Origin: Mariprofundus ferrooxydans PV-1
GTDB lineage: Bacteria > Pseudomonadota > Zetaproteobacteria > Mariprofundales > Mariprofundaceae
Reading direction: 5' to 3'
DNA: 64,000 bases
Assembly (NCBI RefSeq): GCF_000153765.1
Contig: NZ_DS022295.1
Span: 19,578-83,577 of the forward strand
Shown: piece by piece, positions 55,530-64,000 of the stretch
Layout of the letters: the number at the start of each line of letters is the position of its first letter
How positions within the stretch are numbered: position 1 is the stretch's first letter
Translations under genes and position numbers: made by a program
The notes under the pieces: generated by a model
Databases searched by the model: none
Told to the model about the DNA's origin: nothing
Seen by the model: only the letters and a program-made list of their open reading frames with translations

Positions 55530-55842
55530 CTTAAGCGTTCCTCCGGCCCGGTTAATCTCAGGATCTGGCAGATGCAGCGGTGCCGCGAAGCAGAGGGCAT
55601 CACCATCCTCTATGTAACCGTCCGATAATTGCGGGTCTTGTGTTCTCTGCCCGCCATGATCCGGACAGCATAGCCGGTGAAGTTTCCATGGTAAAGGGAG
55701 GGGGCCGTTCGGAATCTTTTTAACAGTAGTGTGAAAAACTGTGCGGCTGAATGGCTTGATTGTGTTTCGGGCTCACCATCTGGCGGTAAGTTCAGATGGA
55801 GAGGAGTGTTGAGGATGCGAGCAGGCGCGAAGGGGAGTTGTG
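55530..55842. other. 313-base gap without a convincing gene
   Basis: No open frame here shows a ribosome-binding site or a recognisable product. It probably holds the promoter of the SH3 protein gene and the end of the membrane protein transcript. No hairpin of note was seen. Confidence 0.5.
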
Positions 55843-56568
55843 CTACAGTACCCACATGACAAAACCCATGCTCAGAACAGCGGCTGGTGCATACCACTGG
55901 CCGGGAATCAGGGCGCGGGTGGCAGAGGCTGTCAGGGCGGTGATCAGCGTGGCAATGAACAGCGCCTGCCAGTCGGTTCCGTGGTAGATGTGCAGACTCC
56001 AGCACAGCAGCACAATGCAGATGATGATTAATACCAGATGGCCGACCAGTGTCTGTTCAGGGTGGGCGGGGAAGCCCAGCTTTAGCATGCGGGGCATGTG
56101 TTGACCGAGATAATCTGTCCAGTAGGCAGCCGGAAAGGCCAGGCACAGACACAGAGCCAGGCCGAACCCGAATTCGGGGATGTTGCGAAACCATATGGAG
56201 GCAACGAACAGCGTCATGATTGGGTAGGCCAGTGGCGGCAGTACGATGCCCTGATATATTCTCATCTCTACTTCCAGCGGTTTCGCCGTCCAGGCCAGTC
56301 GCAAGTGCTGCCAGAACGGAGCATTCAATGACGCAGCCAGTGCTGAGGTGAATATAAGTGTCACAAGCCCTATCCACAGACTGCGGCTGTCACTGTAAAC
56401 CGGCCACATCAGTATCCAGATCGTCAATAGTGGCATGACGGCATGTTGAATCGAGGCTGGTGGTACGCCGCGCCGCAGCAGCATGACGGAAAACCATGCC
56501 AACTGCAGTATGCCGACGGCAAGCAGCGCATTTAGGACGATATCCCCGATTGTCATGGATGCAAACAT
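55843..56568 (-). CDS. polytopic membrane protein of unknown function
   Basis: 241 residues with about seven hydrophobic helices and no soluble domain. The C-terminal stretch LTASATRALIPGQWYAPAAVLSMGF and the helix layout faintly recall polyprenol/phytol kinase-type proteins, but no motif is strong enough to name it. It is divergent from rpiA. Confidence 0.6.
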   Translation of the reverse strand: MFASMTIGDIVLNALLAVGILQLAWFSVMLLRRGVPPASIQHAVMPLLTIWILMWPVYSDSRSLWIGLVTLIFTSALAASLNAPFWQHLRLAWTAKPLEVEMRIYQGIVLPPLAYPIMTLFVASIWFRNIPEFGFGLALCLCLAFPAAYWTDYLGQHMPRMLKLGFPAHPEQTLVGHLVLIIICIVLLCWSLHIYHGTDWQALFIATLITALTASATRALIPGQWYAPAAVLSMGFVMWVL

Positions 56569-56694
56569 GGGGTTGAGCCTAGGAGTTTATGCCAACAATG
56601 GAAATAGTACCGGGACCTGTTGTGTTGTTGTTTTGCTTTTGCTCACAGCAGATGATCAGGTTAGTCTGCACTTTTAATATTGAAGGAGGGGGAG

Positions 56695-57363
56695 ATGACC
56701 CAGGACGAAATGAAACAGAAAGTGGCGGAAGCTGCGCTGGCATATGTTAAGCCAGGCACCATTGTCGGTGTCGGCACCGGCTCTACGGCGAATATGTTTA
56801 TTGATGCGCTGGCGAGCATGAAGGGTGACATTATCGGTGCAGTGGCCAGTTCTGAAGCAACAGCCGCGCGTCTGGCAGGGCATGGTATTACGGTGCTGGA
56901 TCTGAATGAGGCGCTTACACAGGTGGCTTCGCTTTCTGTTTACATTGACGGTGCGGATGAGTTTGACGCGGGCAAGAATCTGACCAAGGGCGGCGGCGGT
57001 GCGCTGACGCGCGAAAAGATTGTCGCTGCAGCATCCGATGCCTTTATCTGTATCGTCGATGAAAGCAAACGGGTGGACTGTCTGGGCGCATTCCCTCTGC
57101 CGATTGAAGTGATCCCGATGGCGCGTGAGCTGGTAGCCGGTATAGCCAGAAAGCTGGGTGGTAACCCTGTGCTGCGTGATGGTTTTATCACCGATAACGG
57201 CAATCTCATCATTGATGTGCATGGCCTGAAAATCACCGATGCGCGGGCTCTGGAGGATGAACTTAACAGCGTACCTGGCGTGGTGACTAACGGGATCTTC
57301 TCGCATCAGGGCGCGGATGTGGTCCTGATGGGGACTCCGGCCGGAGTGGAAACGATTCGCTAA
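56695..57363 (+). CDS. rpiA: ribose-5-phosphate isomerase A
   Basis: Interconverts ribose 5-phosphate and ribulose 5-phosphate. 222 residues from ATG 56695 with GGAGGGGGAG upstream. [13 protein letters not shown] near 26-38, [18 protein letters not shown] (catalytic Asp/Glu region, about 83-91), [11 protein letters not shown] and FPLPIEVIP are all family signatures. A strong terminator follows. Confidence 0.95.
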   Translation: MTQDEMKQKVAEAALAYVKPGTIVGVGTGSTANMFIDALASMKGDIIGAVASSEATAARLAGHGITVLDLNEALTQVASLSVYIDGADEFDAGKNLTKGGGGALTREKIVAAASDAFICIVDESKRVDCLGAFPLPIEVIPMARELVAGIARKLGGNPVLRDGFITDNGNLIIDVHGLKITDARALEDELNSVPGVVTNGIFSHQGADVVLMGTPAGVETIR

Positions 57364-57390
57364 TCGTTTTTCTGCTGCGCAGTTATTATG

Positions 57391-57425
57391 AACAGGCCGG
57401 GCGTTTACGTCGGGCCTGTTTTTTT
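57391..57425 (+). terminator. rho-independent terminator after rpiA
   Basis: AACAGGCC (57391-57398) pairs perfectly with GGCCTGTT (57413-57420), and a run of seven T spans 57419-57425. Confidence 0.88.
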
Positions 57426-57542
57426 GCGTCAGGCGTTTACAGCAGGCATATTTACGGTCACAGTACGAGTGGTGATGCGAGTGAATATGCGCGTAATGGC
57501 GATGATCCCTCATGCCTCGCTGAAGCGACGGGGAGAGAAAGC

Positions 57543-58354
57543 ATGGTGAAAGCTGATGCGGCCCAGACCAGCAGGTGGTGTTGAACCTGATTACTAATGT
57601 CAATGAGGCTATCGGTGAAAAGAGCGGTGTTATCTCATTCGGAAGTGGCGTGATGCATGCCGATGTCGCATATCTGAATAGTTCGCTCATCTGCGACCAG
57701 CTCAAAAGAGGGCGATATGTTTATCCGGAAGTTTCCGGTACCGGTTGTGGTATGGATGCGGTAACAAGTGAAAAAGATATTCGATCTTTTCTTTACAACC
57801 AAATTTACCGGTCGGGCCTGGGTATGAGTGCGGTTCTTGATATTGTACGTGGCCATCACGGCGCACTGCGGATGTACAGCGAACCAGGAGAGGGTGCGAC
57901 ATTCAACATGTTGTTGCAGGCATTGGAGTCGGTAGCTGTTGTGAGCGATACAGTGGATGATGTGACACACGCAGATGATGCCCGGTTTGGTGAAGGTGTG
58001 ATTCTGGTCGTCGATGATGAGGAGACTATCCGAGAGATAGCCACGATGATGCTGGGGGATATGGGCTTTGGCACGCTGACAGCAATAGACGGACGCGATG
58101 CTGTTGATGTATATCGTCAACATGCCGCTGACATTGTGGCGGTATTGCTGGATATGACGATGCCGAAAATGGACGGCTCCGAATGTTTTCGTGAGCTGCG
58201 TCGCATCAACCCCGGTGTAAAGGTTGTGTTATCCAGCGGTTATAATGAGGAAGAGGCTACCAGTCGTTTCACAGATAAGGGGTTGGCCGGATTTCTGCAG
58301 AAGCCGTACTCACCGGACAGGTTGCGGGAAATTATGGCAGGGATCCTGACGTAA
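57543..58354 (+). pseudogene. decayed hybrid histidine kinase remnant (part of the HATPase domain plus receiver)
   Basis: The readable frame from about 57557 starts inside an HATPase domain (QQVVLNLITNVNEAIGE) and has no sensor or phospho-acceptor domain. The G1/F/G2 boxes are eroded: GTGCGMD replaces DNG-x-GMD, and IRSFLYNQIYRSGLGMSAV stands where IFDPFYTTK...GLGLSAV should be. The receiver (VILVVDDEE ... LLDMTMPKMDG ... FLQKPYSP) looks intact. Just upstream, at 57543, another frame reads MVKADAAQ; homologues run ADAAQIQQVVLNL, so one base appears lost near 57566. It is a partial tandem copy of the neighbouring kinase gene. It could still make a stand-alone receiver. Confidence 0.75.
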
Positions 58355-58408
58355 GTTGTTGATAAACAGCGCGTCTGCTATAAAATATACGCGGAGGTAA
58401 ATAAGAGC

Positions 58409-60499
58409 ATGCACTCTTCTGATGCAGACGTAACTACTGTCGGAAAGCAAATGCTCGGGCGCTGCCTGCTGGTGGCGCTCGTATTTGTAGGAACATTCGG
58501 TGCGGTCAACCTGATGTTCGGGTTTACCCTGTTAGCTGAAGTCGAATTAATCATGGTTGCAACGCTCGCCGCACTTATTGTGTGGAACCGTTTTGATGGC
58601 CCGTTGGCGATATTAAAAAACCTGTTCATCCTGCATCCGGTTATACTGTTCGCTGCCTTGTTTTTTGCCGGCGGTATGTCCGGTATCGGTTTTATCTGGA
58701 GCTTCGGAATTCCGTTCATTGCCTGCATGGTTGCCGGCACACGGGCCGGATTGATATGGAGCCTGCTCTACGCGGCCCTGATTGCTGCAGTCAGTTTTTT
58801 CAGCCCTGATTTTGACTGGCTAAAGTTGCTTTATATCGGCCTGGCTTATGTACCGTTTACGATGATTGCCCTGTTTACCGCCCAGTCAATGGAACGGGTG
58901 GCGCGGCTTAAGGATGAGTTGCTGGATGATACAACCAGACTGCTGAAGCATGAGAAGCATGTACTGAGTGAAAACCGGGGTAACCACAGGGCTATGCTCG
59001 ATGTGATGCCACACGCTATTGCCGTTCACAGGGATGGACGCTGGATCTATTGCAATCCTGCAGGAGCCCGTTTACTGGCAGCAGATGGGGCTGAGGATGT
59101 GATCGGTACATCTGTTTTCGATTATATTCACCCCGATGATCATAAGCAGGTAAGTGACCGCATTCGTCATATGTCGGAGACAGGACGACCTGCCCCGGTG
59201 GAGGAGATACGTTTAATACGCCGGGACGGGGATGAGATCACCGTGAAGTTGCAGGGGGGGCCGGTTGTCGTGGATGGTAAACCCGCCTTTCTGGTTACAG
59301 CTGAAGATACCAGTGAACGCAGGCAGCTCGATCAGGAACATAATGAACTCAAGGCGCAACTGGAGCATGCCCAGCGTCTGGAGTCGCTGGGTGTGCTGGC
59401 CGGTGGCATTGCCCATGACTTTAATAATCTGCTGGCGGCGATTATGGGTAATGCCGAACTGGCTCGTGATATGATCGGAGGTGAATCACCAGCCGATCCC
59501 TATATCGAAAATATTGTCGGTACCTGTGACCATGCCTCCGAGTTGTGCAAGCAGATGCTGGCGTATGCCGGTAAGGGCAGTTATGAGCTGGAAGTGCTGG
59601 ATATCAACGAGATGGTTCGCTCTATGGGTAAATTGATCCGGGCATCGGTTGGCGATAATATCGTATTGAAAATAAAACTGGACCCCAGATTACCGGGAGT
59701 TGAAGGCGACCTGGCCCAGATTCAGCAACTGATACTGAATTTTATTGTTAATTCAGCGGATGCTATTGGTACTGAGACGGGTGAAATCAAGCTCTCCAGC
59801 GGTGCCAGATACATGCAGCGGGAAGCGCTGGATAAATTGTATCATGGTGCAGAACTGCCCGAAGGCGAATATGTCGTGATCGAAGTGCGCGATAACGGTA
59901 TCGGGATGGATCCGGCAACGCAGACGAAAATATTTGATCCGTTTTATACCACCAAAGAGACAGGGAGCGGTCTGGGGCTGTCTGCCGTATTGGGTATCGT
60001 GCAGGGTCATCATGGTGCTATTCAGTTGTTCAGCGCTCCCGGTAAGGGTACGGCTTTCCGTGTGTACCTACCGTCGACCGAGCAGAGTGTTAAAGAGCAG
60101 ATGGTGACGACTGTGGAGGTTGAAGCATGGCGCGGTGCAGGCTCGGTGCTGGTGGTTGATGATGACCTGCGCGTGCGTTCGGTTGCCGCCAGTTTTGTCG
60201 AGAAGCTTGATTTTGATGTACTGACCGCGGATGATGGTCGGGAAGGTGTTGAGCAGTTCAGAAAGCATCACGATCATCTGAAGGCTGTGCTGCTGGATAT
60301 GACCATGCCCGTTATGGGCGGGGCGGAAGCCATGCTTGGTATGCGTGAAATTGACAAAACGGTGCCGATCATACTGGTTTCCGGCTATTCGGAAGTTGAG
60401 GCAGGTAAACTGATTGCCGGCGACAGGCCGGATGGTTTTTTGCAAAAGCCGTTCAAGGCCAAAGCGCTGAAATCGGTTCTTTACGAAGTCATGCATTAG
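58409..60499 (+). CDS. membrane hybrid sensor histidine kinase
   Basis: 696 residues: five or six N-terminal helices (about 15-158), a PAS domain (about 193-303), a phospho-acceptor H336 in AGGIAHDFNNLLAAIMG, HATPase domain with the N-box NFIVNSADAIG (444-454), DNGIGMD (495-501) and GLGLSAV, then a receiver with D630 in LLDMTMP and the K of LQKPF. Stimulus and partner are unknown; the membrane part has no periplasmic loop of size, so sensing within the membrane is likely. It follows the decayed copy by 54 bases. Confidence 0.92.
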   Translation: MHSSDADVTTVGKQMLGRCLLVALVFVGTFGAVNLMFGFTLLAEVELIMVATLAALIVWNRFDGPLAILKNLFILHPVILFAALFFAGGMSGIGFIWSFGIPFIACMVAGTRAGLIWSLLYAALIAAVSFFSPDFDWLKLLYIGLAYVPFTMIALFTAQSMERVARLKDELLDDTTRLLKHEKHVLSENRGNHRAMLDVMPHAIAVHRDGRWIYCNPAGARLLAADGAEDVIGTSVFDYIHPDDHKQVSDRIRHMSETGRPAPVEEIRLIRRDGDEITVKLQGGPVVVDGKPAFLVTAEDTSERRQLDQEHNELKAQLEHAQRLESLGVLAGGIAHDFNNLLAAIMGNAELARDMIGGESPADPYIENIVGTCDHASELCKQMLAYAGKGSYELEVLDINEMVRSMGKLIRASVGDNIVLKIKLDPRLPGVEGDLAQIQQLILNFIVNSADAIGTETGEIKLSSGARYMQREALDKLYHGAELPEGEYVVIEVRDNGIGMDPATQTKIFDPFYTTKETGSGLGLSAVLGIVQGHHGAIQLFSAPGKGTAFRVYLPSTEQSVKEQMVTTVEVEAWRGAGSVLVVDDDLRVRSVAASFVEKLDFDVLTADDGREGVEQFRKHHDHLKAVLLDMTMPVMGGAEAMLGMREIDKTVPIILVSGYSEVEAGKLIAGDRPDGFLQKPFKAKALKSVLYEVMH

Positions 60500-60502
60500 C
60501 AA

Positions 60503-60538
60503 GCCGCATTAAAGCCATGGGTATGGCTTTAATGCGGC
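60503..60538. repeat. 16-bp perfect hairpin, copy 1
   Basis: GCCGCATTAAAGCCAT and its exact reverse complement ATGGCTTTAATGCGGC flank a GGGT loop, directly after the kinase stop. The stem is strong but there is no T-run. It shares its inner 24 bases with the second copy at 60563. Confidence 0.9.
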
Positions 60539-60562
60539 GCGATAGGCCTCACATCAAATAGA

Positions 60563-60586
60563 TTAAAGCCATGGGTATGGCTTTAA
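60563..60586. repeat. 10-bp perfect hairpin, copy 2
   Basis: TTAAAGCCAT and ATGGCTTTAA flank the same GGGT loop. The 24 bases equal the inner part of copy 1, 60 bases upstream, so this is a true duplication. Confidence 0.9.
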
Positions 60587-60639
60587 ACTGATCGCCTTTG
60601 ATATTCCATTGCCAGATGGGCTGAGTAGGGTTCGCCACC

Positions 60640-61696
60640 ATGCGAGTTAGTGATTACGATTTTGATCTGCCGGAGAAGAGCATTGCCAGTCAGCCGCTAC
60701 GGCAACGGGATGCCTCCCGCCTGCTTACTCTATCCGGAGAGGATGGGCAGCTTACTGACAGATGGATTCGTGATCTGCCACAATTGGTTGAACCCGGCGA
60801 TGTCTGGGTTGTGAATGATACCAGAGTAATTCCCGCCCGTCTGATCGGTCAGAAGAGTAGCGGTGGCAAGGTTGAGGTTCTGCTGCTTGAGCCGAGTGAT
60901 AAAACCGATGTGTGGCGCGCCTGGGGCAAGTCCAACAAACCGTTGAAAGCCGGTACAGTGATTACCTTTACCAATACCTTTTCCGCCCTGGTGCTGTCAC
61001 GCGATGGCAAGGATATTCTTGTGCATTTGCTGGCAGACGATGTGCCGGCTGCGATAGAAGCACATGGTCATATGCCGTTGCCGCCCTATATCAACCGGCC
61101 TGACAGTGAAGAGGACAAGCAACGTTATCAGACCGTGTTTGCCCGTCATGCCGGCGCTGTGGCGGCACCGACTGCCGGCCTGCACCTGACGACGGAGCTT
61201 ATGGCAGCGATGGAAGAGGCAGGGGCGGTGTTCGCGCATGTCACGTTGCATGTCGGCCCCGGTACGTTTCAGCCCGTGCAGGTAGAGAATCTCGATGAGC
61301 ATGTCATGCATGAAGAGGGGTATATTGTGCCGGAGGAGACTGCGACACTCGTGAATATGGCTCGCTCACAAGGCAGACGTATCGTTGCGGTTGGAACGAC
61401 CAGCCTGAGAACGCTGGAAGCAGCTGGCGCAAGTGGTGAATTGCTGGCCGGCTCGGACCGCACTTCCATCTTTATTACACCCGGTTACCATTTTTCATAT
61501 GGTAGATGCGCTGTTGACCAACTTTCACCTGCCCAAATCCACATTGATTATGCTGGTGTCTGCACTGGCCGGGCGGGAGCGTGTGCTGGCAGCATATACG
61601 CATGCCAGAGAGGAAGGTTACCGCTTCTACTCTTACGGGGATGCGATGTTTGTACCGGTCTATCCTGATACTGCTGCCATGGAGGCCAGTACGTGA
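60640..61696 (+). pseudogene. queA: queA with a frameshift (tRNA preQ1 ribosyltransferase-isomerase)
   Basis: QueA makes epoxyqueuosine in tRNA from S-adenosylmethionine. The first frame runs 60640 to about 61495 and ends its homology at ITPGYHF; the conserved end ([23 protein letters not shown] ... FYSYGDAMF) continues in another frame to the stop at 61696. Removing one T from the T5 run at 61491-61495 joins them as PGYHFHMVDAL, matching the family. The frame to 61696 ends in a GTGA overlap with nadE, as expected of an intact gene. Without repair the product loses its C-terminal 60 or so residues. True mutation, sequencing error or slippage cannot be told apart here. Confidence 0.8.
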
Positions 61697-63297
61697 GAAT
61701 ATACGTAGCCCAGATTGCTCCGCGGGTCGGAGATGTTTGCGGAAATGTCCGCCTGATTCATGATGCGATGACCCAGGCGGAAGCGAAGTTGTGCGATCTT
61801 GTTGTTCTGCCTGAACTGGTTGTCACGGGATATCCGCCCGAAGATCTGTTGCTGCGGCCGTCATTCATGGATGAGGTTGATGCCGCAGTGGACGCGATTA
61901 TCAAAGCCAGTCGCAATACCTGTGTCGTGTTTGGTTCTCCGCGCCGCTTCGGCAAAGTGTTGAGAAACAGTGTGTTTCTGGCTCAGCACGGCAAGTTGCT
62001 CGGTATCTATGACAAACAGTTTTTGCCCAATTACGGCGTATTTGATGAATGCCGTTATTTTGAGCCGGGAGATGGCGAGCAGTGTTTGTTTGATGTTAAT
62101 GCGTGGCGCGTGGGTGTCGGTGTATGCGAAGATCTGTGGCACGATGAGCTGGCTCTCAGGCAGCAGTCGATGTGCTGCGATGTCTGGCTGAACCTGAATG
62201 CCTCACCGTTTCATGTCGGTAAACAGAGTGAGCGGGAAGCACTGGTGCGTCGGCGGGCGATCAGCTTTAGCACGCCGTTGGTCTATGTGAACCCGGTGGG
62301 TGGACAGGATGAGATCGTGTTTGACGGCGGTTCTCATGTTGTCGATGCAGCCGGACACCTGATCATGCGCGCACCGCTGTTTGAGTGCCGGGGCACGGTT
62401 GTGGATCTGGCGGCTGTAGGTCAGACGGATATTGCGCCACTTTCGGAGTCTTTGGCGCAGATGTATCAGGCTCTGGTGACGGGGGTATCTGATTATGTGC
62501 TGCGCAATGGGTGCCATCAGGTGGTTATCGGGTTGTCCGGCGGTATCGACTCAGCGCTGACCGCTGCCATTGCCGTGGATGCATTGGGGGCGGCAAATGT
62601 GTTGGGGGTATTGTTACCATCCCGCTATTCGAGTGACCACTCGCTTGCCGATGCCACGGCGCTGGTGGAAAACCTGGGTATGGATGCGATTACACTGCCG
62701 ATTGCCGCCGGTGTTGATACTGTCGAGCAGATACTGGCTGAAACCTTTGCCGGCTGGGGCAAGTCGGAGCCGGATGTCACTGAAGAAAATATTCAGGCGC
62801 GCATGCGCGGTTTGCTTCTGATGGCGATCTCGAATAAAACAGGTCGCATGGTGCTGACCACCGGTAATAAATCGGAGATGGCGGTCGGTTATGCCACGCT
62901 GTACGGTGATATGGCAGGCGGTTTTGCTGTACTCAAGGATGTCTACAAGACAGAGGTGTTCGCCCTGTGTCGCTGGTTGAATCGGGATAGTGAAGTGATT
63001 CCGGAAAACACCATCACCAAACCGCCGTCGGCGGAACTCAGGCCGGATCAGAAGGATTCGGATTCATTGCCTGATTACGACGTGCTGGACGCGATTCTCA
63101 CTGCCAGCATCGAAGAGAGGCTGGGTGTAGATGAAATCGCTGCGCGCGGCTATGATAAAGCGGAAGTCAAACGGGTGGTGCGCATGTTACAGTTGGCCGA
63201 GTATAAACGCCGTCAGGCACCACCGGGTGTGAAAATTACCGAGCGCGCATTCGGGCGTGACCGACGCTATCCGATCACCCACGGCTTCCGGGAGTAA
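61693..63297 (+). CDS. nadE: glutamine-dependent NAD+ synthetase
   Basis: Last step of NAD synthesis. 534 residues, GTG start at 61693 overlapping the queA stop. N-terminal nitrilase-like glutaminase with E41, K108 and C145 (GVCEDLWHD), then the synthetase domain with the PP-loop SGGIDS (282-287) and the [23 protein letters not shown] segment. Normal length for the two-domain type. Confidence 0.95.
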   Translation: MRIYVAQIAPRVGDVCGNVRLIHDAMTQAEAKLCDLVVLPELVVTGYPPEDLLLRPSFMDEVDAAVDAIIKASRNTCVVFGSPRRFGKVLRNSVFLAQHGKLLGIYDKQFLPNYGVFDECRYFEPGDGEQCLFDVNAWRVGVGVCEDLWHDELALRQQSMCCDVWLNLNASPFHVGKQSEREALVRRRAISFSTPLVYVNPVGGQDEIVFDGGSHVVDAAGHLIMRAPLFECRGTVVDLAAVGQTDIAPLSESLAQMYQALVTGVSDYVLRNGCHQVVIGLSGGIDSALTAAIAVDALGAANVLGVLLPSRYSSDHSLADATALVENLGMDAITLPIAAGVDTVEQILAETFAGWGKSEPDVTEENIQARMRGLLLMAISNKTGRMVLTTGNKSEMAVGYATLYGDMAGGFAVLKDVYKTEVFALCRWLNRDSEVIPENTITKPPSAELRPDQKDSDSLPDYDVLDAILTASIEERLGVDEIAARGYDKAEVKRVVRMLQLAEYKRRQAPPGVKITERAFGRDRRYPITHGFRE

Positions 63298-63530
63298 GGG
63301 CAATTCGCGCAACAGGGTGAGAGTCTCTATTGGCTTGTGCGGATGCGGGCCCGTATCAGAGGCCGTAAAGGTTGAGTATCAGATACGCGGGTTGCGTTGG
63401 CAATCAGCGCGGTGTCGAGCATCTTTCGGAAGCATGAATCATGGAATATACTTACAGATGGCTCTGACTCTGAGTAAATTTGCCTTCTGCGCCATCTGTT
63501 CATAGTCTTGAGAAGCAGATTCCAGTTTGA

Positions 63531-63887
<357 letters not shown>

Positions 63888-63990
63888 ATATTGGTAATTC
63901 GCCGGTTGCCATCCTGAATATCTTGTGACAAAGTCACGCATCCTGATCTGTCCGGGTGGGATTTTCTGTATAACTATGAGAGGAGTACAT

Positions 63991-64000
63991 GTGAGGACGC
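63991..64000 (+). CDS. possible start of next gene, cut by window end
   Basis: GTG at 63991 is preceded five bases earlier by GAGGAG. Only three codons are visible, so the product is unknown. An amt-type gene often follows P-II genes. Confidence 0.35.

Overview
The window looks like chromosome from a Gram-negative proteobacterium. It has lipoproteins with lipoboxes, outer-membrane barrels, heptose (LPS) synthesis, ClpS-ClpA, DksA and the recR-yggS-proC-yggT-yggU block. A Zetaproteobacterium (Mariprofundus-like microaerophile) would fit the mix of housekeeping genes and oxygen-binding signalling proteins, but that placement is an inference from gene content and not proven here. No tRNA, rRNA, IS element, phage or CRISPR was seen. 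Genes are densely packed, with many 1-8 base overlaps between neighbouring genes.

Layout. 1-7.7 kb: end of an acyl-CoA synthetase gene, lipB, dksA, then a long + strand run dnaX-ybaB-recR-yggS-proC-yggT-yggU. 7.7-12.2 kb: an S2P-type protease, a membrane-anchored protein, a PlsC acyltransferase, a roadblock protein, an OprB-like porin and a small His/Cys protein. 12.4-15.4 kb: a metal-uptake set (outer-membrane barrel, family-9 binding protein, permease) with no ATPase gene beside it. 15.4-18.4 kb: a peptide-binding lipoprotein and MltD. 18.4-25.1 kb: the most unusual region, described below. 25.2-27.3 kb: BamE-like lipoprotein, hldD, an HhH-like protein and a pentapeptide-repeat protein. 27.7-33.6 kb: TetR regulator with a clear palindromic operator, divergent from a five-gene operon (LolA-like protein, two FtsX-type permeases, ATPase, outer-membrane barrel). 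33.8-37 kb: mdh-sucC-sucD of the TCA cycle. 37-45 kb: zinc-ribbon protein, glycosyltransferase, miaE, DUF1499 protein, purT, a cupin and two SPOR proteins. 45-50 kb: trmO, clpA, clpS, a HAD phosphatase and a TatD DNase. 50-57 kb: a penicillin-recognising serine hydrolase, an MFS carrier, LemA plus an M48 protease, an SH3 protein, a membrane protein and rpiA. 57.5-64 kb: a decayed histidine kinase beside an intact hybrid kinase, two copies of a hairpin repeat, a frameshifted queA, nadE and a P-II gene.

Candidate new system. Between 18.4 and 25.1 kb there are a COG2229-type small GTPase, five roadblock/LC7 proteins (a sixth, close paralogue is at 10 kb), a stand-alone sensor globin, a di-iron ODP-like metallo-beta-lactamase-fold protein, an unknown 211-residue protein, and a 510-residue protein that appears to join a kinase-like domain to a calcineurin-like phosphoesterase. 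Read together, these suggest an oxygen- or redox-responsive GTPase/roadblock switch with a kinase/phosphatase output. The promoter-proximal gene appears to start at ATT, and the next gene at TTG, both behind AAGGAG ribosome-binding sites. Its function is inferred, not shown.
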